The notes under the pieces were generated by a model that had not been told where the DNA came from, did no database searches, and worked only from the letters and a program-made list of their open reading frames with translations. This document shows, piece by piece, positions 34,699 to 44,280 of a stretch of 64,000 nt of DNA. The DNA is taken from contig CAJUSZ010000008.1 in the NCBI GenBank assembly GCA_910589425.1, positions 20,541 through 84,540 on the forward strand, given 5' to 3'. This stretch comes from an uncultured Muribaculaceae bacterium. GTDB taxonomy: Bacteria; Bacteroidota; Bacteroidia; Bacteroidales; Muribaculaceae. Each line of letters starts with the position of its first letter. Position 1 is the stretch's first letter. A program made the translations under genes and the position numbers.

Positions 34699-35463
34699 TT
34701 AATGTGGTATCACTTTCTGACCGAGTAATACACCATTATCGGAAAATATGTTGTGTTTTATCGCGTCATACGATCGATTAGGCCTTTCCGGATGAAGAAA
34801 ATGAGTGGTAATGGGATATGCTATCAAATCGGCTATCTGCAAACCAATTATATTATCTCTTTTTAAATTGAAGCCAAAGCCTCCGATACGTGAACGCAGA
34901 CGCTCGGCTGTCACCCATTTAGTCCCTCTGTTACGAAGGCCATTATAATAGTTCAACAACTTGCTGTCCTCTTTCTTGCCTCTGCGCTCTACCACTATTG
35001 ATATTTCAGCATTTGTTTCCCTATTGTCAACACAAAAAATACTTCTCTCAATTAGATATGATAGTGAAAGCCCATATACATCATCCACCTCTCCCCGGAC
35101 ACAGAATTTGTTGAGTTGTTCTTTGAAGATAGTACAACTTACGATAATGTAGGCATCATGTTGGCTAAGGATGCGTTCAATACCTTCAAAAAATTTTACC
35201 CTCAAACCTTCGTCTTTCAAGCATAAGAATACGCCTCTCCATTTGCGGATGTCCACAGAGTGTATGACAATGTCGGTTCTACCGAATATTTCATTCTTTA
35301 AATCCTCAAATGCCTTGTTCAAAGCATTGAGATTCTTGCGTGAAACCAATATGCCGCACAAGGTAAATATAGGGAATGTGAGGTCATATTTGTCCAAGTT
35401 ATGGTCGCCACATTCATCTATGAAGAGATAATATTTTGTTTTCGCTTGTTTTGCCATTGCCAT
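34699..35463 (-). CDS. DUF3800 domain protein
   Basis: 254 residues. The N-terminal KYYLFIDECGDHNL is the acidic DE-x-G motif of DUF3800, a predicted RNase H-like fold; later blocks EISIVVERRGKK and IIGLQIADLIAYPI match the family ending (xxQxADxxA). Family members occur in mobile and defence contexts, but no biochemical activity is generally assigned. The gene is visibly richer in A+T than the neighbours, suggesting transfer. Start is ATG 35463 or the ATG two codons later. It lies next to the AlbA_2 protein in the same direction but with a 90-base gap. Confidence 0.8.
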   Translation of the reverse strand: MAMAKQAKTKYYLFIDECGDHNLDKYDLTFPIFTLCGILVSRKNLNALNKAFEDLKNEIFGRTDIVIHSVDIRKWRGVFLCLKDEGLRVKFFEGIERILSQHDAYIIVSCTIFKEQLNKFCVRGEVDDVYGLSLSYLIERSIFCVDNRETNAEISIVVERRGKKEDSKLLNYYNGLRNRGTKWVTAERLRSRIGGFGFNLKRDNIIGLQIADLIAYPITTHFLHPERPNRSYDAIKHNIFSDNGVLLGQKVIPH

Positions 35464-35552
35464 TAAGATAAGATGAAAAGTTGTTTCAAAAATATATAAT
35501 GCATACGGTTTTGCTAAAGTAAATTATGTATCGGCAATGAGTGCGGATGTTT

Positions 35553-38500
35553 TCATTGGCGGCGCCGTTCGATGAATCTCTTGCGCTCCTTCGGATCGGC
35601 TATCTCATTGTTTTCCCCCTCTTTGCGTATGAACACGCGTCCGTCTTTGAATGGCACAGTGCCGGGGAAAGGATTCACCACCACACGGCATATCCATGCT
35701 TCGCCGATCGGTTCGTATTCGATGCGCAGATAGTCGGGGAAAAGCGACAGGCCGTCTACAGTAACCCCGATGAGACGTCTGAGATTGCTCTGGAGAAGGA
35801 GATTGTATTTGTCCTGGATCTCGCGGATGTCGTATTTTTCCGCTCCGTGGCTCAGATAGCGGAAGTCCGGGCCGATCCCTTTCGGGTAGCCGCCGTTGTC
35901 CACTCCAAGATAGAGTGTGCCTCCTTCGGCGTTGAGGAAAGCGGCTATGGTGCGGACTATCACCTCTCCCTGACGCTTTTCGTCGGGACGCATGCCGTTG
36001 TCGGCCGGATAGACGAGCGATGTCTTGAATTCGTGATAGAGATCCTCGCTCACTGTGAGACGGTTGTTGTCGAGGCTGGGTTCGGGCAGACTCAGCAGGG
36101 AGAATATCTCTTTTTTGATTCCGGCCCGGATTGAGGCCACACCAAGCCCTTCGAGCAGATTGTGGGCTGTGGCGAGTGCGAGCAGCCTGGAAAGCATCTC
36201 GTCGCCGGCCACGGCCGCGCGGTCGACGGTCTTGTCGAGAAACGCCTGGTTGTCGAGTCCGGCGAGAATGCCGACTATCTTCATTTTCGAGGCCATGTCA
36301 TGGTTGATGATCTTGGAGGCACGGCATTCCTCTATGAGTCCGCAAGTCTGCTCGAAATCTATGCGTCCATCTTTTGCGAAAAGCGAGATCTTTTCCTGAA
36401 GGCGCATCTTCAATCCGACGGAATGGGATCTGATCCTGTCGCCTGCCGCCTCGCTCAGGATTCTTGCAGCGGCGAGATCCGTATAGCAGCCCACCAGATC
36501 CGAGCGTCGGATCTGGGCGCATTGCTCCACGAGCAGGGCTATGTCGGCCAGCGCGTCGGAGGATATGTAGGAGGCTTCATCAAGCGACAATGAGTCGGAA
36601 TCCATCTCCTCGTCGGCGGATTCCGCCGGACCGGCTGTGCGCAGAGCCATGTTTTTCAGAAGGTCATGGAGGCATCCGCGGTCGAAGTCGCGATAGTCCA
36701 TCTCCTCGGCTTCCTCCTCGTCGGCATGGCGCACGAAGCGGGCGTTGACATAGAGCAGTCCCGCGTCGGCAAGATGATTGACGTTGTAGATCTTCACGAA
36801 GACCGTATCGTTGAGTTCAAGCGGCTCGCCTCCCTTGTCGATAAGTAGGCCGTAGCCATATTCCGAAGTGCCTTTGTATTGTTTCCCTCTGACGTCGGTG
36901 ATCTTTGCGAGTACTTCGGTCTCTCCGTCTAGATCCTCGCGCGCGTCTGAGGCATTGATCCCGCGCACTTTGCGTGCCATCGACAGGGTAGGGCGTCCGT
37001 CGGGGAGGATGCCTGTAACCTCGGCCTCGAACACGAGCGGTTTGCCGTCGTCGTGGAAAATGGCCTTGTGGGAGCTGATCCCCACAGGATAGGGGACAAT
37101 CTCGCGCAGCGGCATAAGTCCGGTGGTGTTGTTCTCGTCGGCGAGAATGCGGCATTCGAAATCGTAGCGGTTGTCGGGACTGATTCCGGTAACGATTATC
37201 TCAGCCGTGGAGCCGACCTCCGGAGTCTGCTGCCGGTGGCGCCGTTGCTTGACGGGATCATTGTCCAGGCAGCTTGCGATCTCATTCCAGAGCAGATGGT
37301 GGTGGGTGAGATTGGTGTCGGTTTCGTCGGCCCGCTGCAGAAGCCTGTTGGGATGCCTGAGAAGAAACTGGATCTCTCCGCCTATCTTGCGGCGGAACAC
37401 TGGCTTCACCATCGTGTCGATCCATGCCGGGGCGATGGTCAGCCGTTTGTCTGAGATGAACACTCTTACATTTTCCCCTTCGAAGATGGCTGTGCCGGAA
37501 GCTGCCGGAACCGGTCCCATGGCGAGGAGATGGTGGCAGACGCGGTTTATCTCCGAGAGGTCGTCCCAGTCGAATTCAAGCGGAGTGTCGTTAAGTCCGG
37601 AGAAGGTACGGAGAGCCATAGTGGCTGCCCGGCCGTCGGCGCTGTCGGTGATCAGCGCGCTTATCACGTAGAGAAGTCCGCGGTGGCGGTCATAGAGTGT
37701 GAACTCTTCGCCGGCGCTCAGAAGAAGCTCGATGGCTATCGCCTCGGCAAGTTCGCGGAGCGAAGCCCTGTCGGCCGGATTGAGCTGGCCGCGCTGGTTC
37801 TCGATGTAGGACCGCAGCATCTCGATGAACGACTCTCCGAAAAGGTCAATGAATTTTTTGTTTGACCGTCTTGTCTTGATCACCTCGAATATCTCCCCTA
37901 TGTGGGAATGGGAATAGCGTGGGGCTATGCTCAGAATCCCCATCATGACGCTCATCCGCTCCACCGGCCTGTAGATCCAGCCCGATTCCCTCATGGTCTG
38001 GAGCGTATGTTCGATCATCTCCTCAGCGTTGCCTCCGGCCACGAGTTCGGCCGCTTCGGAAAAGCTTTCGAGCTGTCTCATGACAGAAATCAGCCGTTCG
38101 CGGTTCTTGTATCCGCGTCCTGAACGCGCCGGGAACGATGATATGAATTTGTCGCTCTCCATTACGCATCTGACCACTTCCGAGAACCGCCTGATCCATA
38201 TCTTCCGCCGGGGTGCTGCGCTGATCCATTGCGGCATGTAGCGCATCAGGGATTCCGCCCCGATGGCACACCATTCCGATTCCCCCGCTTTGATGGCCTC
38301 CGCTGTCTCCGACATTGCGGTGCTTCGGAGAATACGGTCCATCACGCGCATCCATTTGCTGCCGCGCAGATATTCGAGCGAGGCGACGTCGGAGGGGGTG
38401 AAGAATTTGTGCTGCCGGATATTGTTGGAGCTGATATATTCGAGTTGCAGTCCGGCGGATGTGATTCCCGTTACACGGCACAGTATCTTGTCGTAGCGGT

Positions 38501-38843
38501 TCACTCTGGCCTGGGGCAGCACGATGCGGTTGTGGGTGAGTCCGCTTGCCTCGTCCCTGAGGGTCATGGCGGTGGGATTCGGCCTGAATACCTTGAATTC
38601 ATATATCTCCCCGACACGGTAGACAATGTCGAGTACGCTTGCGAGCGACTGCTCGAACCGGTCGTTCTCCTTATAGATGCAGACCAGCTGTTCAGGTATT
38701 GAATTGATCTGGAAATCGAACGGTGGAATCTTGTAGGTCGTGCCGTCTTTTTCCCCGATAATGAAATATAGTCTTCCTGTTTCTTTTGACGCAGTAAATT
38801 CTTTGGAATTAAACGTGTATTCTTTCCCTATTTCGTAGTTCAT
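35553..38843 (-). CDS. Large multidomain protein with C-terminal AlbA_2 (Schlafen-type) domain
   Basis: 1096 residues, no signal peptide or membrane segment. Residues about 935-1060 carry the AlbA_2/Schlafen pattern: YHEFKTSLVYP, then IAAFLNAEGGTLYLGVDNGG, then RVFIRKEGENNE. Upstream about 560-750 are two or three beta-rich modules that look OB/S1-like (STAEIIVTGISPDNRYDFEC, FEAEVTGILPDGRPTLSMAR, VLAKITDVRGKQY). The first 550 residues are mainly helical and unrecognised. AlbA_2 proteins can bind nucleic acids or nucleotides, and Schlafen relatives cleave tRNA; nucleic-acid binding here is inference. Base use resembles the core genome. Possible roles are translation or RNA stress control, or defence. 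Confidence 0.7.
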   Translation of the reverse strand: MNYEIGKEYTFNSKEFTASKETGRLYFIIGEKDGTTYKIPPFDFQINSIPEQLVCIYKENDRFEQSLASVLDIVYRVGEIYEFKVFRPNPTAMTLRDEASGLTHNRIVLPQARVNRYDKILCRVTGITSAGLQLEYISSNNIRQHKFFTPSDVASLEYLRGSKWMRVMDRILRSTAMSETAEAIKAGESEWCAIGAESLMRYMPQWISAAPRRKIWIRRFSEVVRCVMESDKFISSFPARSGRGYKNRERLISVMRQLESFSEAAELVAGGNAEEMIEHTLQTMRESGWIYRPVERMSVMMGILSIAPRYSHSHIGEIFEVIKTRRSNKKFIDLFGESFIEMLRSYIENQRGQLNPADRASLRELAEAIAIELLLSAGEEFTLYDRHRGLLYVISALITDSADGRAATMALRTFSGLNDTPLEFDWDDLSEINRVCHHLLAMGPVPAASGTAIFEGENVRVFISDKRLTIAPAWIDTMVKPVFRRKIGGEIQFLLRHPNRLLQRADETDTNLTHHHLLWNEIASCLDNDPVKQRRHRQQTPEVGSTAEIIVTGISPDNRYDFECRILADENNTTGLMPLREIVPYPVGISSHKAIFHDDGKPLVFEAEVTGILPDGRPTLSMARKVRGINASDAREDLDGETEVLAKITDVRGKQYKGTSEYGYGLLIDKGGEPLELNDTVFVKIYNVNHLADAGLLYVNARFVRHADEEEAEEMDYRDFDRGCLHDLLKNMALRTAGPAESADEEMDSDSLSLDEASYISSDALADIALLVEQCAQIRRSDLVGCYTDLAAARILSEAAGDRIRSHSVGLKMRLQEKISLFAKDGRIDFEQTCGLIEECRASKIINHDMASKMKIVGILAGLDNQAFLDKTVDRAAVAGDEMLSRLLALATAHNLLEGLGVASIRAGIKKEIFSLLSLPEPSLDNNRLTVSEDLYHEFKTSLVYPADNGMRPDEKRQGEVIVRTIAAFLNAEGGTLYLGVDNGGYPKGIGPDFRYLSHGAEKYDIREIQDKYNLLLQSNLRRLIGVTVDGLSLFPDYLRIEYEPIGEAWICRVVVNPFPGTVPFKDGRVFIRKEGENNEIADPKERKRFIERRRQ

Positions 38844-38877
38844 GATGTGGTCAGGTTAGATAGGAATGCCTCTGATG

Positions 38878-38913
38878 AAAAACCGTGCATCCTCAGGCAA
38901 TCCGGAGGCACGG
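38878..38913 (-). terminator. Terminator of msrAB
   Basis: Stem CCGTGC (38883-38888) with GCACGG (38908-38913), extended by a short inner CCTC/GGAG-type pairing. On the reverse strand it is followed by TTTTT. Confidence 0.75.
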
Positions 38914-38938
38914 GAGTAATAAAAAATAATTAGATATG

Positions 38939-40030
38939 TTATCTGAGCCGGTCGACGAGGTCGCCGTAGCCTTCGGCCTCCATCCGGTCGACAGGCACAA
39001 ACCTCAGCGCGGCGCTGTTGATGCAATAGCGCAGGCCGCCGGTCTCGGCAGGCCCGTCGGGAAACACGTGTCCGAGATGTATGTCGCCGGCGGCCGATCT
39101 CACTTCGGTGCGTGTCATCCCGTGGGAGTAGTCGGTGCGGGTGCTGACAGCCTCCCGGTCCACCGGCCGGGAGAATGCGGGCCATCCGCATCCGGAATCA
39201 AACTTGTCGGAGGATAGAAACAAAGGCTGCCCCGTTGCTATGTCGACATAGATTCCCGGTTTGAACTCACGGTCGTATTCATTAAGAAAAGGCCGCTCGG
39301 TGGCTCCGTCCACCGCCACGGCGTATTGGAGTTCCGACAGAGTCTTTCTCAAAGTCGTGTCGTCGGGACGCGGATATCTGTTGCGGAGCAATGTGGCCGT
39401 GTCGCGTGCATTGCGGGCAATCTTCATTATATCGGGAGATATGTGGCAGTAACCGCCCGGATTCTTGTCGAGATAATCCTGATGATAGTCTTCGGCCGGA
39501 TAGAAATTTTGGAGCGGCCCGATCTCTATGGCCAGCGGCTCGCGGTATGACCGGGATAGTTCGCGGACCGAGTTCCGGATAAAAGGCAGGTCGGATTCGT
39601 CGGTGTAATATATTCCGGTCCGGTATTGGGAGCCGATGTCGTTTCCCTGACGGTCTTCTGCCGTGGGGTCGATTGTCCGGTAATAAAGGTCGAGTAGAAA
39701 TGGGAGCGAGACGGAGTCCGGGTCGTATATCACTCGGACGGTCTCGGCGGCGTCGGTTGTGCCCGAGCATACCTGACTATAGGTAGGGGAGGGAGTGTTG
39801 CTGTTGGCATATCCGGCCTGTGTGGACACGACTCCGTCTACGAGCGAGAAGAAATGCTGGGTGCCCCAGAAGCATCCTCCGGCAAGATATATTTCCTTTT
39901 GATTCATATCAGTGGTCGTTTGGATCGGAGGTTGGACGCAGGCTGTCAGAGTAACTGACAGGATGGTTACCAACGCGAAGGTTAATTTATCAGACAGTCT
40001 TGTGTGCATGTGGAGATCTATGGTGTTCAA
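38939..40030 (-). CDS. msrAB: Secreted MsrA-MsrB methionine sulfoxide reductase fusion
   Basis: Bifunctional enzyme reducing both S- and R-methionine sulfoxide in proteins. It begins with a lipoprotein signal (TILSVTLTAC, lipidated Cys31), so it acts outside the cytoplasm. The MsrA domain (about 45-200) has catalytic Cys53 in GGCFWGTQHF; the MsrB domain (about 220-350) has SGCGWPAFSRPVD, HLGHVFPDGP and catalytic Cys336 in RYCINSAALRF. The start may be ATG 40030 or the in-frame ATG at 40009. The recycling partner for this envelope enzyme is not in the window. Confidence 0.93.
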   Translation of the reverse strand: MNTIDLHMHTRLSDKLTFALVTILSVTLTACVQPPIQTTTDMNQKEIYLAGGCFWGTQHFFSLVDGVVSTQAGYANSNTPSPTYSQVCSGTTDAAETVRVIYDPDSVSLPFLLDLYYRTIDPTAEDRQGNDIGSQYRTGIYYTDESDLPFIRNSVRELSRSYREPLAIEIGPLQNFYPAEDYHQDYLDKNPGGYCHISPDIMKIARNARDTATLLRNRYPRPDDTTLRKTLSELQYAVAVDGATERPFLNEYDREFKPGIYVDIATGQPLFLSSDKFDSGCGWPAFSRPVDREAVSTRTDYSHGMTRTEVRSAAGDIHLGHVFPDGPAETGGLRYCINSAALRFVPVDRMEAEGYGDLVDRLR

Positions 40031-40093
40031 TCTACCAACATCTCCAGGCTGGTTAAAGTTTCCGGCGATGGATCCGGCTTCCTGTTATCTTTG

Positions 40094-40996
40094 TCAGAAC
40101 GATAGCCTTCCTTTGAACTGCATCAGCTTGCGGAGCATCTCGGCGCTTCCTTCGCGGTAGACATTTTTGTATGACCTCACGAAGTCGATGTCGGACGCGT
40201 TAAGCCTGTACCATCCGCGCAATCCCTGGATCTCGCGTTTGGCGAAACGTTTCATCACGTCGTATTCGGCCAATGATCTGTCGGCCACCTCGACACAGAT
40301 TTCGACCGGAGCTTCCGGCCTGAACCGGGATGACTTGATTTTGAATCCTCTTTCGGTCCTGACCACGGACAGGAATCCGTGGGCCTGCTCACGCATATAT
40401 TCTTTTTTCGCTATCTCGAATTCTCTGTCGAAGAGTGCCATAGCCTCGTCGGGCTGCCGGTCATTGTAGTTCACACCGTGCGTCTGACACAGACGCCTCA
40501 TAAGTTCATGGAAGCATCGGAGTGTGGCCAATGTGTCGGACGATGCGAAGTGGGCGTGTGCTTCGTCGAATGTTATTCCGAGTTCGTTGCAGCATGACAG
40601 AAGGTTGGGCACGGCGTAAAGATCCACGCCGTCTTCCCGCCCTTTGACGAGCCAGTACAGTTCCCTCACTTCAATCGGACGGATATTCAGCAACCCGGCG
40701 ACACCCTCCTTCTCGAGCATCTTTATGTCGTTGTCTATCGCGTAGCCTATTATGAAGCGGGCCTTGTCGAAGATCGGCTGGACTTCGGGGAGCATCGATC
40801 CGAATGTCGGTTTGTCGGCCACCATCTCCGGTGTGATCTTGAGTTTGTCGGGTGGCGCTGTCCATTTAAGCTGTCTGGAGGGACGGAACAGTCGGTGGTA
40901 TATCTCCCGCCCCGATATAGAAAAGACAGACAATTCTATTATCGAGACATTGTTCACAAACTCTGTGTCGAGGCAGATATATTCAGTGTCGGTCAA
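40094..40996 (-). CDS. DEDDh 3'-5' exonuclease (DnaQ-like)
   Basis: 300 residues. The N-terminal exonuclease domain has DTE in YICLDTEFVNNVSI (exo I), an exo II segment ARFIIGYAIDNDIKML and exo III HFASSD, fitting the H-x4-D form of DEDDh enzymes. A C-terminal region of about 110 residues ends with a conserved block (MKRFAKREIQGLRGWYRLNA, DIDFVRSYKNVYREGSAEML). It may act in DNA proofreading or RNA turnover; the substrate cannot be told. No signal peptide. Confidence 0.85.
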   Translation of the reverse strand: MTDTEYICLDTEFVNNVSIIELSVFSISGREIYHRLFRPSRQLKWTAPPDKLKITPEMVADKPTFGSMLPEVQPIFDKARFIIGYAIDNDIKMLEKEGVAGLLNIRPIEVRELYWLVKGREDGVDLYAVPNLLSCCNELGITFDEAHAHFASSDTLATLRCFHELMRRLCQTHGVNYNDRQPDEAMALFDREFEIAKKEYMREQAHGFLSVVRTERGFKIKSSRFRPEAPVEICVEVADRSLAEYDVMKRFAKREIQGLRGWYRLNASDIDFVRSYKNVYREGSAEMLRKLMQFKGRLSF

Positions 40997-41037
40997 TTTC
41001 GGTCGTGTTTTTTGTTATGATTGTATGGTGTTGAGAT

Positions 41038-44000
41038 TTAGTGTACTACTATTTTCTTTCCGTTTGCGACATATATTCCCGCCGGCAAGCGGACGATCTG
41101 TTCTTTTGTCAGACCGCGTCCGGCAAGTATGCCGGTGACGGTGTAGACGTCGGTGGCAGACAGCTCATCGGTTATCCCGGTCTCCACGCCCGATGTGTCG
41201 CCTATGGACAGCTTGCCGCATTCCCCGTGGAGAGCCGGCAAGGTGAATGATGAACCAACCGGGTTCAGTTCCACCGGAGAGCCTTCACCTATTGTATATA
41301 TTATTTTTGGCATTTCGGATGTAGTGGATGTGAAATTTACGCTGAGTTGCTCTTCGGGATTGACGAAATACGGTCTGTAAATGCTTGATGTGGCCGGATC
41401 GATGTCGAGGCCGCTGTCGATCCTCACTCCGGCTCCCACGGTGATTGTCCAGCTCCCCATCTTCAGAAGATCCCATCCGGGAGTGCGTTTGTATATGTTG
41501 GCCGCTCCGTTGTCTACGGTGAGTTCCACAGTCTGCGCGGCACCTGGAGCGAATGCCTCGGCGGACATGAATGCAGGCTCGGATCCGCGCACGTCGATGC
41601 GTTGCAGTGCGCTGGCAAGATAGAACTGGCCGGTGTTGATCCCGACATTGCCGGGGATGGAGATGGATGTGATGCCGGAAGCGAAAGTGAAGAGGTCGGG
41701 AGCGAGAGACGTAACAGTGTGGACGCCTACGTTTGCCGGGATCGAGACATCTCCTTCGGGCATGAAGTTGTCGACAGATGTTATCTCGGCGCCGGAAGGG
41801 GAGAGTTCGTAGGTTATGGCGTTGTCGGAATCGGCGTATGGACCGGAATAGATCCTGACAGGGAACTTGCGGCTTATCTCGGTTTCCTGTTTCCCGTTGT
41901 TTTGTGAAAGCACAAGTTGCCAGAGATAGTCGCCCGGTTTGACATCGGCTATGGATCCGTAGTTGAACCGGCGGGTAGTTGTACCGCTCGTGAAATAAGC
42001 GGCTTTGTATGATTTTTTCATCACAACCGCCCCGGTGGAGGCATTGATGAGTCTTATCTGAATGTATGCGTTGGTGGCCTCTGCGTCGGAAACATAACCG
42101 TTTCTGGATATTTCTACAGTAACCGGCGACGTGTTGTTGGCGAATGATGGCGATACCGAACCTATCGAAAGACCCGTCGGATCGCTGAATTGTCCGGGCT
42201 CCGTTACATGGATGGTGAAATCACCGCCAGGCAGGATCCTGCGGCCTGAGTCTGTGAATTCCACAATATTGATACGGACATCTCCGCTTTGAGGAATCGC
42301 TGTCTGGAGATTGAGCTGATCCGAATATCCAGCGGGAAGCACGATCCCGGATGAACAGAGCAGCTTGGGTTGTTCGTCGGTCCCGTTTTCCTGTGATGAA
42401 TAGATCCCTATTTTCTTGCGCAGGCAGTCGGTTTCCCCGACATTTGAAAGTGTCAGATTTATCTTCTGAGTGATTTCAGCCTGTATGTCTTCAGCAGGCC
42501 ATTCCACTTTGTTGACTATGATGTCGGATTTGTCGGGGATTTCTTCCTCTCCGGCGGAGACGAGGACTCCGTTTGAGATTGTGGCAGTGGCATATTGCGA
42601 TAGTCCGTAGGCTCCGTTTACCACTTGCCAGGGTTCTTGCGAACCGATGCCGCGGTAGAGCAGCTGCACCTTGTAATTGCCGTCTGGCGCTTCAGGCACT
42701 TCGGTTGTGAACCCCGTATAGCCGTAGTTTGATTTAAGCTCGGCGTTGTAGTTCTTGGAATACCAGTATTTTCCGGGATTGTCAGCAGCTTCCCAGCGTG
42801 CGCATATAGCTATTTTTTCGGTGTATGCCAGATAGTTGTATGCTCCGGATTGTTTTCCATCGGCATCGTTGAACCGGATCAGCAGGTTGGCGACGCCTTT
42901 TTCAGTGGCCACATGGCCGATATATCCTCCTGTTGCCACGAGAAGCACCTGCCGTTCGCAAGGAATGCCGGTGTTGGGGATAACATGAGTGAAAACTTGC
43001 TGCCGGTTATTGTATCCTCCTTCGTACGACCCGATTCCACCGGCCGCGGGGTCGAGGCAGTAAAGACGGAAATAGCCATCCTGTGAGCCTCCCCATCCCC
43101 AGTTGAAGTGGAAGAAGCCGTTTCCTTGGTAACCGTCGCATACGAATGCATGGCCTCCGTTTTCGGACGCTCCGCTGTAATAGACGGGACGTCCTGAAGC
43201 CAGCTCATTATAAACGAGGCTGTCCCACTGCAGCGTTGTGTATGCCTCACGACGGTGCATCCGCAGCGAGGGGTCGTAATCGAAATAATCCATCAGAGCA
43301 AGTCCCACCATCGCCGATTGGGCGCCGCTGGCTTCTGATGAGTATTTCATGTTGACAGACTTTCCGCAGTCGAGCATCAGCCGTGCGACGGCGTTGGCCT
43401 CCGTCACGCTGTATTTATCCGCGGTGTAGACGTCGAGCATGTTGTCCCAGTCATATTTTGTTCCTTCGAAACTGTAGTCTTCGAAGCTGCCTTTCCCTTT
43501 TGGAGGCCAGTTGTGGAATTTCATTACCTGTGCCATTGCCGTGGCCACGCATCCGGTTACTGATCTTTTTCCTGTTACGGAGTCGTTCGGACAGAGATCA
43601 TTGAAAGGTGTGTCCTGATTCCATTTTGTCTGGATCAGTGGTTTCACAAGTTTGTGCTGCGGCACTTTTGCCTTTACGGCGGCTTTCCCCGATTTGTTCA
43701 GGACGGAGATATCACGCCTGTATGTGGATAGCCACCACCGCATGTTGTCGGGGATATCATGCGGATTGAATTCCCCGGATTCGCTGTATCCGAGTATCCC
43801 ATCCACTCGGTCGTCGGCCGCCACTATTGTATATCCTCCCTGGTCAGGAGCATTGAAGATGTAGAAACATGGCTGGCCTGCTGCCTCTTCCGTATATGCA
43901 AGTGTCAGGTCGGCTGCTGTGCGGCTGCCGGCTATGTTTGCTTTGCCGCTTCTTCTGAAAGCGGCGGCTGCCTCGGCTGCCTCGGCGGGGGAGATCACTG

Positions 44001-44067
44001 CGGCATGAGCCGTTGGGGATATGGCCGACAGCCCGATTATTATCGAAAGGATGCTTTTTGTTTTCAA
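41038..44067 (-). CDS. Secreted C10-family cysteine protease (streptopain-like)
   Basis: 1009 residues. Signal peptide (LSAISPTAHA); a Spi/propeptide-like region follows (about 25-125, with GGYTIVAADDRVDGILGYSE). The catalytic domain has nucleophile Cys173 (VTGCVATAMAQVM) and His306 (NGGHAFVCDGY), then FHFNWGWGGSQDGYF. After about residue 390 come several beta-sandwich modules and a sorting-like tail (LPAGIYVANGKKIVVH). Bacteroidota C10 enzymes degrade host or diet proteins. A reverse-strand TAATTTTG at 44126-44133, with TTTG 23 bases further out, is a probable promoter. Confidence 0.92.
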   Translation of the reverse strand: MKTKSILSIIIGLSAISPTAHAAVISPAEAAEAAAAFRRSGKANIAGSRTAADLTLAYTEEAAGQPCFYIFNAPDQGGYTIVAADDRVDGILGYSESGEFNPHDIPDNMRWWLSTYRRDISVLNKSGKAAVKAKVPQHKLVKPLIQTKWNQDTPFNDLCPNDSVTGKRSVTGCVATAMAQVMKFHNWPPKGKGSFEDYSFEGTKYDWDNMLDVYTADKYSVTEANAVARLMLDCGKSVNMKYSSEASGAQSAMVGLALMDYFDYDPSLRMHRREAYTTLQWDSLVYNELASGRPVYYSGASENGGHAFVCDGYQGNGFFHFNWGWGGSQDGYFRLYCLDPAAGGIGSYEGGYNNRQQVFTHVIPNTGIPCERQVLLVATGGYIGHVATEKGVANLLIRFNDADGKQSGAYNYLAYTEKIAICARWEAADNPGKYWYSKNYNAELKSNYGYTGFTTEVPEAPDGNYKVQLLYRGIGSQEPWQVVNGAYGLSQYATATISNGVLVSAGEEEIPDKSDIIVNKVEWPAEDIQAEITQKINLTLSNVGETDCLRKKIGIYSSQENGTDEQPKLLCSSGIVLPAGYSDQLNLQTAIPQSGDVRINIVEFTDSGRRILPGGDFTIHVTEPGQFSDPTGLSIGSVSPSFANNTSPVTVEISRNGYVSDAEATNAYIQIRLINASTGAVVMKKSYKAAYFTSGTTTRRFNYGSIADVKPGDYLWQLVLSQNNGKQETEISRKFPVRIYSGPYADSDNAITYELSPSGAEITSVDNFMPEGDVSIPANVGVHTVTSLAPDLFTFASGITSISIPGNVGINTGQFYLASALQRIDVRGSEPAFMSAEAFAPGAAQTVELTVDNGAANIYKRTPGWDLLKMGSWTITVGAGVRIDSGLDIDPATSSIYRPYFVNPEEQLSVNFTSTTSEMPKIIYTIGEGSPVELNPVGSSFTLPALHGECGKLSIGDTSGVETGITDELSATDVYTVTGILAGRGLTKEQIVRLPAGIYVANGKKIVVH

Positions 44068-44280
44068 AATTGAAGGATAAATAAAGTGTGGGTTGGCAAG
44101 TCTTGTCTGACTCAGTTGATTTCTGCAAAATTACGAAAAATATACTTAAGAATGGCCAAACTTGTTGATAAAATGATGATTGTTGTGCCATTACATGCTG
44201 TCGTTTCCGGTTTTCATTGTCCACGACGCTATGAACCTTGCCTTTATTCGGTTGTTTTAAATGGTAAAAAATGAACCGCT

